Source of the DNA: Aptenodytes patagonicus
Lineage: Eukaryota > Chordata > Aves > Sphenisciformes > Spheniscidae
Length of the DNA: 64,000 nucleotides
Reading direction: 5' to 3'
NCBI RefSeq assembly: GCF_965638725.1
Contig: NC_134949.1
Location: 37,848,151-37,912,150, forward strand
In this document: piece after piece, positions 47,107 through 64,000 of the stretch
Position numbering within the stretch: the stretch's first letter is position 1
Layout of the letters: the number at the start of each line of letters is the position of its first letter
Position numbers and translations under genes: made by a program
Notes under the pieces: model-generated
Told to the model about the DNA's origin: nothing
Database searches by the model: none
The model's input: only the letters and a program-made list of their open reading frames with translations

Positions 47107-50100
47107 GTACACTGAAACTGCTGTGAAGGACCAGCACAACTGGAAAAAGGAGACTTAGTGGTAGTGGTGAGGAGAACAAGTGATGAAAGTTGGATGGGCC
47201 AGCCAGAAATAGGAAGGGGAGTATCTCCCTGTGAAACATCTTGGTGGTGGCAAAAGGTGGCATGTCCGGGAAAAAAATGGAATATGCTGGAAAATATATT
47301 TCTGCAAAGATCAAGATTGATACAGTTCCTGGTGATAGCAGAAGTGGGAAGTCAGAGGCAGAGTAATTGTGCAGTGAGAAATATTTTCTTATTCTTCATT
47401 GGGTCCTTCTGTTCTCCACTGGTTGCTCACATTCATTCTGACAGATGCATGGGTGGTTTTATTTGTCCGCAGTTTGTCTTAGGGTATGGCATTTGGCGTT
47501 TCTGGTTTGCTGTGAGGTGGGTACCTGTAGGTTATGCGAATTATGCACGTTACACAGGCACACAGCAGGAGGGTGCTCTGGTGATTGCGGAGATTGTTTG
47601 GCTGATCAGTTTTGCATTTGTTGCTCTAGCATGAAGGTTTTTCCCCGCTCACGTTCTGTTTCTCTGTTCTTCCTTCATATGTTCATTGTTCACTATATCC
47701 CAAGCACTTCAGAAAAGTGCGAGAAAGCAGCCTCCAGAACAAAGTTTTTTTAAATCTAGTAATGTTTTTTGACTATCAACACTAGCCACTATTCCACTGA
47801 ACTCACCTAGATGGCTTCATAACTATTGGACAAGAGGAAGAATATAATTTGTGGACTACTTAACGTAAATACTTTTGGACTAAGATTTGTTTGGGAGCAT
47901 TAATCTGTACACGTTATAAGCAGCTTTGGAATGAATTCTCTGGTAGCAAGCTGGAAAAAAGGCAAAGCTAGTAAGAGCTGTCTTATATCATGGAATGGCT
48001 TCCCTTCCCTCTCTGCAAAACTACAGAAGAGAAAATGGCTTAAATAATGTGGAACTACTGAAAGGCAGTTCCAGCTGAAGTGAAGTTGACTGCTTAATAG
48101 ATTTGCTTATTCTGGTTCAGCTGTGATGCCACCTAAATATTTAAATCAAATATGGAAAACAATTTGACTATCAGAGTAAATGGCTTAAAATCTTCAGTTT
48201 TCTTTAGACAATTCTTTAATGATAGAGGAGAAACAATGTTTAACTTGTTCATGAATTTCTGGAGTTATTGTTCTCAGCTGACTTACTGGTAAAATTAGTG
48301 GTTCTGCTTTTGGTAAGGTTGGTTAAGATGCAATTTTCCACTCAAAATTTTTAGAAGTCAGATAATTCAATCACGTTTTTTCTTGGCAAGTATCTACTGT
48401 GGTTGATTTCCACCCTCCCCTGTTCTTACCTCACTGTTGCTAGGTTGCCCAGAGGGTCCCAAGAATAAGATGAGAAGAAGATGCTGTATTTTGCCCATTT
48501 TAATGCTCTCAGCTCTGGTTGGGAAAAAAAGCTTTAAGTTTAGTGCTTCCATGTTTGGAAATAGGGCCTTGGAAATTTGGAAGGTGAGATCACACTTGTG
48601 GCTATCATGTTTTCCATTAGATCCTTCAACCAAATGTGGCTATTCACAATCGTTCCTCAGAGTTTTAGTCTGTGTGTGCGCAATAAGAACTCTATCAAAA
48701 ACTGTGAGTCCAGCAGCTAAACACCCCAGAGATACATGTCAGCATCCCAGAAATTACTGACCACAACTTTCCCTCTCAGTGGAAGTCATGGTCGAGCTGT
48801 TAATGTCCATTCTCTAACAAACACAGCTGCCTTGCTTTCTTCCTGTTTATCTATTTTCCCTGACCATGGAAGTGCTGAAATTGCATCATTTGATAATACA
48901 TCCACAGAAGGGTATTCATCTCTCTTCCAGGTGTTTCAGAAGCTGTGCTCTAACTTAATTCTCCTCACCACTACTTCAGAACATGGTAATTAGTCAATAT
49001 TCTGCTAGAGCAAAGCTCCAAAATTATAAGCAGTTTGACTTTTTTTCCCCAGCTTCTTTTTCTTTTCTGAATTCTGGCTTTCACAGCTACACGTGAGAAG
49101 ACTGTATGCAACATGCCAGCTTTAGTTGCAGTTCATATAGCCGTATTGTTAGGATGAAGAGATATAATAGTGTAGAGCTACAGACTGCTGAATTTGTAAC
49201 GTGAATGAGAATCCAAATACACGAGAGGAATACCAAAAGTTTTACTAATACATTGAAAAGAAGTGGAAAGAAGCAAAGTAAAAATTTCTAGAGTGAAGCT
49301 GTAATGTCACTTTCCTTTTTGGTGTCCGTTTTTTCTATTCTTATATTCAACATACCGTTTTCCTGTGATTCATACTGTGAAACATTTAAAGGCTAGAGAA
49401 GATCCTCCTTGCATAAGGATCACTGATTATGCTACAAATATACCCTAGAAAAACAGACAATTTGAATCATGTGAACCATATGAATCATCTTCATGGATTC
49501 AAGACCTGGGGAAAGCCCATGGGCTGGTAACTGCAGTGAAAAACCCAGGGGCAGCGCGACATTGGAGCTGATATGTTCTAGGTCTTAAGTGAACAAAATC
49601 CTGGGGAACCTGGTCAGAGGTCAGCACTGACCCTGCTTTAAGCAGGATGTTGGACCAGATACCTCCTGAAGTCCCGTTCAGCCTGAATGAGACTATGATT
49701 TAAAATGGCTGGTTCCCAAAAGCATCGACATACCAAGCCAACAGCTTGGGTTTATTCAGAAGCAGAAGCAAGTACACATTCACCATACAAAGAAAAGTTC
49801 ACTGGCATTTCTGATTTTGAGAGGGCTTTTGCTAAAATCTGTATGACCTATCGGATGAATATTTCTAAAGAAGACAAAGCTGACTCACGGGTATCCACCT
49901 GATGAAAAAAAATGGCTTGTAAAGCTAGGCACAGAGGAGGGGGTGGCAGAAATAAACCATGTAACTTCTGAGGAGCACTGCAACATTTTGAAAGACTCAA
50001 GGACAGAATTCAAATGTGGTGGGGAACTATTCCCTCTATAATGCAGAAGCATTACGAAAGAAAGCTCAGATGCCAACAAACAGGGAATACAAATTGAGCA

Positions 50101-50900
50101 TTTATATTAACAGCATAAAATGTATCAAAATCAATTTGTTGGTTCCACTAAGTAGAATTTTAGAACAAGCTTAGTGCCTGTAATAAGTGAACCAGCGGAA
50201 GTCTGGGCTTGTGATAAAGCTTAAGAAAGTAAGACAATAACAATAAACAAAGCCTGTGAGCAAAAGGTTGCTATCTTTTGTGTCCATTCCTCAAGAAAAT
50301 AGGCTTTTAAGATTTGGGAAGATGGTGATTCTAAATGGGAAATGCAGAGGATCAAAAAAAGGATAGTCTTGGGGGGGGGGAAAAAAGATTTATTTTTACT
50401 ATTTTCCCACCATAATTATATTTCAATTACATTATGCATAAATTATAAAATTATCAATATTTTTCCTTATAAAAGCTGTACAGACCATTTATTGGAACAG
50501 CAACATTACCGGGCAGACACAAAAAAAGAGCGAGAGAGAAATCAGCAAGGAACCTTGCTTTAAAACATTTCAGTAAAAAATAAGCGACAGCACGAATGTA
50601 TGAAAAATACCAAACCTTCGTGACGTTTAAATAGTGTGAAACTGAGAGAAATTACACGGGACGAGGAAACGTTTCTCCTGGATATCCCTTGAAAAAGCAG
50701 CGAGGCGAGGTTCGCACACGTAAGCGTACCTTTAACGGTTACCGGGCAGAGTAACCCGCAGCCCTGCCTCCGGCGGGGAGCGAAAAAACGAAACCACCGC
50801 TGAAGCGGTTACGCAGCAAAAAATCGCCACGGAAATCCTCACCGGAGCCGGCCTGAGCTCGTTTTGACCACCACACCAGCTAAAATACCTGGAGTGACCA
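47107..50900 (+). other. Intergenic XPOT-TBK1, right part
   Basis: No recognisable gene. It holds a CR1 tail at 49600-49702. The remaining open frames are short and unrecognised. Composition rises toward the CpG island from about 50.6 kb. Confidence 0.55.
49600..49702 (+). mobile_element. CR1 LINE 3'-end fragment, old
   Basis: The sequence has GACCCTGCTTTAAGCAGGATG, then TTGGACCAGATACCTCCTGA and GTCCCGTTCAGCCTGAATGA, a recognisable but diverged CR1 3' end in + orientation, terminating in ACTATGATT. Confidence 0.8.
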
Positions 50901-50929
50901 TTTTTAAGGAACATCCTGCTTCCACTTTT

Positions 50930-51600
50930 CGATGTTTCCCAGATGTTTTCCTGTTTCGCGGTCCCCTCGCCTCAGGGGTCGCCGCCGCTCCCTCACCCGC
51001 CACAGAGCGGGCGGCGGCGACGCCCGCCCCTGTCAGCCGACCCCCGCCACACCGCACCTCAGCGCCCCGCCGACCACCTCCGGGCGGGCAAAGGCTGGGG
51101 GCAGCCGGGAGGCGCCGGCCGCCGAGGCGGTGCTTCTGCCGCCCCGCCTCCCCAGCGCGGCTGCAGGAAGCCGGAAGCGGCCGGGGCGCTGGGCACGCAG
51201 GGCGAGAGGCGGCTCGGTGCGTGGGGCCGGGGCCGGTGGGCAGGGCAGGGCAGGGCAGGGTGGGTGCAGGCCGCGTCGAGCCGAGCTGAGGTGGGCAGCG
51301 GCGGCGCGTAGCGAGCCGCTTCCCCGCGCTGTCGCCGGGGCGAGGTGGTTTCGTTTTCCTGGGGCGGTGGCGGGGCCTTTCCGGGAGCTGCCGACTCCCG
51401 AGGAGGGTCGCGGGCGGCGGCGGCGGCGGTGTCCCCCCTGAGGCAGCAGCGGGCTCGGCTGTGCAGGCCTCCCCGCGGAGCGGCCCCCGCCCGGGGGCGG
51501 CGAGGCGGTGGCCAGCCTGCGGCCTCGGCAGCGTGCCTGGGGCTCGTCCTCTGCCCCGGTCTCGCTTTTATCCCCGTGAATGTCGGCAGGTCGCAGTTGA
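50930..51600 (+). promoter_or_regulatory. TBK1: CpG island, probable TBK1 promoter and 5' exon
   Basis: Strong GC and CpG enrichment about 4 kb upstream of the TBK1 start-codon exon, with no TATA box. It contains an ETS consensus CCGGAAGC at 51171-51178 and four tandem GGGCA units near 51238-51260. TBK1 has a non-coding first exon in other vertebrates. A candidate donor here is GCTGAG/GTGGGC near 51291, but several are possible, so I do not define the exon. Confidence 0.65.
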
Positions 51601-54600
51601 TGCGACCCGTCAAAATTACTTTTGTCGTTGGAAGGGGAAAAAAAAAAAAGCCAAGCGAAGTGTATGTTTGCCAGTGGTTTGTATAAAGCTTTCCTCAGGT
51701 AGTGGCATAGCTTTTGTGGTCGTAGAAGTTGTTAAACTTTTATCTCGGGAAGGACGCCCTGTATGTGGATATGTACTGTGCTCTCCATACCCCACATTTC
51801 TGAGCGTGGGGCTGGCTGGGTCGCTCAGGCGAGCCTATGGCCCTCCATAGCTTTCCAGGAGCCGCTGTCCCTGACAGAGGGAGTCCTCTTCCCCCATTAC
51901 GGACTGGAAACGCAAGAGCAGTGGCGATGAGCTGCACTGGAGCCAGGCTTGCCATTTGTTTTGTGGGCCTTTGGGAGTGTGTGCTGCTTCATACGGGTTC
52001 AAGCAGCACCTTGTCTGGCCCAGGGCAGGGTATTTTGATAATTCAGATACTAGCTGTTGGACTGGAAACTCCTGGAAGGAAGTTAGGTGGAGAACGCAGG
52101 GGTAGGAAGCAGGAACTTCAGGGGGAGAAACTTCTTTTCTAGGCGTCAAGAGAGGGCATACAGGAAAGTATAAAACCTTCATATTTACCAGACTGTATAA
52201 TGCTAACATAATATTTATTCAGAACCTCAGTACCTTGCCTGTCAGCTTTGGTGGCACATGGGATCTTGCCTGTAGACAGAAAGAGCCTTCACTTTAACTT
52301 CATCATCTGTCCCGACTTGCTTGATGAACTTGTACATCGCAGCTATTAATGGGAAGTACCTGCTTTGTGTGCTTATCCCGCGTGCCTGAGGTGACGGCAA
52401 ACTTCTTCGTATTAATTGTGAGTACTCCTGCTTTAAAGCATTGGGAGTTTAAAAAAAAATCACATTAGCAATGCAGTCTTTTTCTATTACAATCCACCCT
52501 GCTGACACATAAAGAAGTAGTAACATCACCAGAAGCAGAAGAATATTCAAAAAACCCCAAAAAGCAGCCCCCAAACCCTTGAAATGCTAATGAGTCATGG
52601 GGGACAATAAATCAAACTGCTGGTAGCAGAGATACCTTTGGATATATGTGAGAAACTTCTGACTCATCTAGTATCAGGCTTAATGACCATAAGTGAGATG
52701 TGAAGAAATAGAATGTTCAGCATTAAATCTAGTGACAGGACCAATCATACAGTTAGATATATTTTTTTTTTTGAACATGAAACTCTTAGTGAGTTGATTT
52801 AGGAAGATATGAAAAGAAAACTCGACATGCTGAGTATTTAGCAAAGGTCAGTTCTGAATCAGTCTAAGAAAGGAAAGGTATTAAATCAAAGGAGGTCTAA
52901 CATGTTGTATAAGTTTTTGAATCAAATTATTATAATTTGAAGATTAAAATTAAAGCTGAATGAGACTTTATGCCTTAAAAGTGAAGACACTGCCAAAAGA
53001 GTGTAGACTTTGTTACTATTATAAAAATACTATTTTGACAAAAGAAGTGTAATAGTGCAACACTGACTTTGGTTTGGTGCCAGATATGTACCCTGGGATT
53101 AATACTGGCATAATTATATCTGTAGTTTTACAAGTGAAAAAAGACAGACCTTGAGAACCCATTAGTGACTTCCTGTTTTGTTTTTTTTTAAATCCATTGA
53201 ATGATGTTCAAGCTCATCTGTTGCAGACTTGTCCTTTTGTTTTGTTTTGACCCATTGACCTTCATGCAGATTTAATTAGAAAGTAAGAAGGTAAAGGAAG
53301 AGAGCTGATCTCATACATAAGTTAGCTCACCTTTATCACTTTGGGCAACATAATAATTCAATCTCTAATAGGCTGCTAAAATTTTTGGTATTTGAATAGA
53401 CATCGGTGAAGAAACTCTGCATTTACTTGACCTTTCTGCGCACTTTCTGTCTGCTTAGAAAGGATTCATTATGTTTCTGCATCTTGGTATGAGTCTAATG
53501 AATGTTGCTTTGAAATAAACAACAAAATACATGTTTACTGGTGATGTGCCAGCTGGCTTGTTAAAAGCAGGGGTTTAATTATGAGGAATTTTTTTAATTC
53601 GGAAATTTTACCAATGGTTTACAGAGTGGGCTATGCATTATTTCCTTGCAGACCTCTTCCTTACCTTCTGTGTCTGCATCATAGATAGCTCTTTGGCATC
53701 TACAGTAATTGCCATCTGGGAGAAGTTATCTTATTCTACTATGGCAGATTGCCTTGTCAGAGTTAACAGAGAATTGTTTGGGATGTGGTGTTGGTTTTTT
53801 TGGTTCAGATTTGAGATAAAACCTTTCTTCCCTGCTCTAGGCATTAAGAACTTTATCTAGATTTTAAAAATGATGTTGCTGCATGACTCTGAATTTAGTT
53901 TAGAGTAATGTCAGGTCTTTGCATTGTGTTGTTGTGTTCTGTATGCTACATGTCATTGCCTGGATGTTTTGGGACAGCTTTGCAAGAAATTCCACATCTT
54001 ACATGAACGAATAGCTAAATGAAAGTATGAAATCCGCAGTCGCTATGCATGGAGAAATGTGTTCAGAGTCGTGAGAAAATTTGTCTCTTTGCGGCATGGC
54101 ATGGGTATGATCAGGAACAGTGCAAAGGCAGGTGCTTCAGCTGGCTGCTGGAGCAGGACGGGCGAATGGTGCTGTGGTGGCTGGCGTGCGGCTTCCTCCA
54201 ATCTCCTGCAGTGCATGCTGTGAGGCTTCTGGTGGTGTCATCTTGTGCAACAAGAAGCTCTCAAAAAGTACCAACCACCTTCTCATAATAAGCATGCAGA
54301 GGAAATTCTGTCATACCTCTTCTTCCAGTAGTTACAGGAAAAGCTTTTTTTGTTTCTTTTGAGTATCAGTTAGCTGCTTCTTGTCAATTAACACAAGCAG
54401 AGGCAGGGTCCCCTGCCAGGCTGTGAGGAAAAGCTGCTGCTGTAGGACCTTCCCCGGTCCAGTTGCCGTTTTGCTCTTAAGATTCTCTAGATCGAGGAAG
54501 CTACATCTTTGATCTTAGAGCCTTTGGCTAGATTTAATGGCAAAATCAGTGCTTTAATTAAACCAAAAAGGTAAGGGTATTCACCTGCAGCTCCTCCTGT

Positions 54601-55414
54601 TTTGGCAAGGGGGGAAATCTGGCATTTCTAATTTTTTTAAATCATTTTAATTTAATCAAACTTTTTTTTTCTCTTTCTTTTGAATCTGTGAAGACCTGAG
54701 TATCTGACAGTTTACATTTCGGGAAGGGTGGGGAAGCCAGGCTGTCTCTCTAGAAATGATCTGACATACCAAATGTGAAATTTTAGAAATGTCCCTTAAT
54801 TTCTTCCAGTAGTAATTGGTGGTTCTAGCAAGTAGCTGAAAACACTTGTGTTAATTGTGACTTTTATCTAGTTCATGTAAAAATAGCCTTTTGTAAGTGG
54901 TTAGTCCGGCTCCTTACAGTTGTACTGAAGCGCAACTTCCAGAGCCAAAGTGATCTAAAAGATCTGTATACGTACCTGCCATCATCTCTAATGTCTGTTC
55001 TTTGGCATATATACTGAATAATGGAATTCGATTACAGGTCATGCTTATTTTCAAAAGACCTTGTGCACGTGTTTTTGACTCTTTCCTATAGTTTTTGTTA
55101 CCGGATCATTTAAACAACTATGTACAACAGAAAAGGGATTATAAAGCTTTCACTTTTCCAGTTGGTTTTCAAACAAAGTTTGGGGAGTAAAGACCTCAGA
55201 TGAGAGAGGTGGTGTGTCTAGGGCATTAGTTTTGATTGCTGAGCTTGTTTTTGTTTGTTTCACCTCTTATTCCTCTACTTGGATGTTCTTAATTATTTCT
55301 GTATGTCTTTGGACTTGTGGGTTTTTCTTTTTTTTTTTCCTTCTAATTAAAATAAGTCCCTTTCATGTATTTCACTAAATTATAATTCAATGTATTTAAC
55401 CTTTTGTTTTTAAG
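51600..55414 (+). other. TBK1: TBK1 5' UTR intron (inferred)
   Basis: Lies between the CpG island and the acceptor TTTTTAAG at about 55414. Small open frames at 51.7-52.2 and 54.0-54.4 kb are unrecognised. No named repeat is visible. Confidence 0.5.
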
Positions 55415-55448
55415 GTGAAAAAGAACACTGTCTAATCAAAGAGCAAAG

Positions 55449-62329
<6,881 letters not shown>

Positions 62330-64000
62330 GTAAGTCTGAACTTCTCACAAAATGTTTCAATGCTACTTGATTGGGCTTTTCTAGTTATTCTCTCAGGACT
62401 GGGTCTTTGGAACAGAGATCTGACTGTTGCAGTTGTTTTCTTTGAACTCTTCAGTAGATCGGTACAGCCTACTATTAGGTTATCAAGTGTTCTTTCTTCC
62501 CATCTGTCCAAATAGTTTTATGACTGCTGATTTACAAATGAGCACCTGAGAATCTGAAGTGGTATGGGTAAAAGAAAGATTATTACTATATTTTCTCCAT
62601 CCTCAGGAAAGAGTATGAAGATTTAATAAACTTTGAATTGACGGCTCCCCTTTCTTGCAAGAATGTGACTTCAGACATAACAAAGATTAGGCAGTAGGAA
62701 GGAAATTATAAGAAAAGGCAGTTCAGAGACTTACATTTTTGCCAGAAAAAAATTCACATCAGCACGTTTTAACATATTCTCATAGTATCTTTTAAATTCT
62801 TTTATCATCATATTTTTGCTTCATATGTCATAATACTCAGTAGGAAGAGCCATGGAAAATCTAATCTCAGTATGATCTTAAAAACACCTCCCATAACCCA
62901 TTTACCTATTTGTCTTCCTGAGACTTCTTCAGTACTTTAAAGTTACTACTCTTTCATGGTAAAGGGAGAAAGAAATTGTCCTGTGAACAGACTCTAGAAA
63001 CAAACTTTTCTGAAAGCCAAGTATGTAGATCCATAAGGGGTGTAGAGTGAAAGTCTGGTTTATTTCAATTCATTAGTTTATAGTGTGCAGAACTTGCAAT
63101 TTATGTATATTTTTCATGATACTGCTCAGTTGTCTCTTCTGCTTATTCCATATAATTGAAGTGCTTGAAATAATAAAGGAAGCAGATTTTTTCATTAAAC
63201 ATCTGTCTACAGTAATATTTTCAAGTAGCATTTAAACAGTATTTACCGTTAGAAGTTTAGTACTAAAGTAAGTTTGAGCGCAGCATCCACTGACCTCTAA
63301 TGGGGCCCTCAGTGTGCTCGTAAGCCACTGGAGCTTGCTTCAAAACGTTACCGGTTTTACTGCTGGATTCATGTTTGACATGTACATAATGTTAAAACTT
63401 TGAAGAAGTTGTTCATGATAACACAGGAGTAGGATCCATAAAGTTCCTTGCAATTCAGATTCTCAAAGTAGAAATACAAGAAATTTAAGCTGGCCTTTCT
63501 CCTAGAATAGTAACGACTGTCAGGCAATAGTTGCACGTTCTTCTCTGCAGCAGTTGAGCTGCATGCATGGAGTACTTATTGAGCCCCGTCTCAATCAGGA
63601 TGAATTCTGTTACTGTTGACAATTTAAATAATGAGTCTTTGCTAACCCAGCTGATTTTGATCGAAAGCAACATAGTGTGCTCACACAAGCAGCTCAGCCG
63701 GCAAACCATAAATGGCAGTAGCTTCCTTCAAAGTGATAAACTGTGGTAAGTGTGTGGGGTGAGCCGGATAAAAGACTACTGCTCAGCAGTGGTAGAAGGT
63801 GACCTTAGCTCTACGATGTAGACTTTTTAAATTGCATGCCATTTTTCCAATGCCCATGAAATTTGTCAAATACCAAGGAAAAAATATTTGATAGTTGAGC
63901 CTAAAAAGGAAAGAGATAAAGTATGTGTATTAATGAGAAACAATGGACATTACCATTGAACATTTTGTTGTTCAGTAGAGGGGGGAAAAAAAAAAGCACT
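62330..64000 (+). other. TBK1: TBK1 intron, runs off right edge
   Basis: It starts with the donor GTAAGT after position 62329. I looked for the next TBK1 coding exon (the continuation after CSLSK/R) and did not find it. No other gene or nameable repeat is visible. Confidence 0.7.

Noticed and set aside
62600-62700. Possible next TBK1 exon after CCTCAG near 62606
   Set aside because: The sequence that follows (GAAAGAGTATGAAG...) does not continue the TBK1 protein and soon hits stops.

Overview
The window is vertebrate nuclear DNA, almost certainly from a bird and probably not a galliform. The evidence is spliced genes with GT-AG introns and CpG-island promoters, CR1 retrotransposons with ATTCTATGA-type 3' ends, and two solo LTRs of one ERVL-like family. 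The gene order KICS2 - XPOT - TBK1 matches human 12q14 (chicken chromosome 1). No prokaryotic feature, CRISPR array or operon is present. I saw no convincing undescribed multigene system; the interesting signals are regulatory, splicing and repeat-level.

Layout. 1-4417 (-): the 5' two coding exons of KICS2, a KICSTOR subunit that keeps the mTORC1 nutrient sensor on lysosomes; the gene runs off the left edge. Its CpG-island promoter (about 3.84-4.87 kb) carries two GTCACGTGAC palindromes of the TFEB/CLEAR type. 6244-9864 (-): a complete, intron-containing RPL18A gene (176 aa, five exons) with a 5' TOP start. About 9.2-12.4 kb: one large CpG island shared by RPL18A (-) and XPOT (+), with an inverted pair of ZNF143/THAP11-type motifs. 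15327-40583 (+): complete XPOT (exportin-t, the tRNA export receptor) in 24 coding exons that join to exactly 962 codons plus stop. Two of its introns use GC donors, and there is a possible in-frame 48-nt cassette exon. 40.6-50.9 kb: intergenic, with a 2.8-kb degenerate CR1 LINE. 50.9-51.6 kb: CpG island, probably the TBK1 promoter. 55449-62329 (+): the first six coding exons of TBK1 (most of the kinase domain), running off the right edge.

How the genes relate: RPL18A and XPOT are constitutive translation-machinery genes and share a CpG island. KICS2 (lysosome/mTORC1) and TBK1 (innate immunity, autophagy) are signalling genes. They are neighbours by old synteny, not co-regulated as a unit. 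Exon boundaries were placed by hand from splice consensus and from remembered orthologous family proteins; every boundary given keeps the reading frame.
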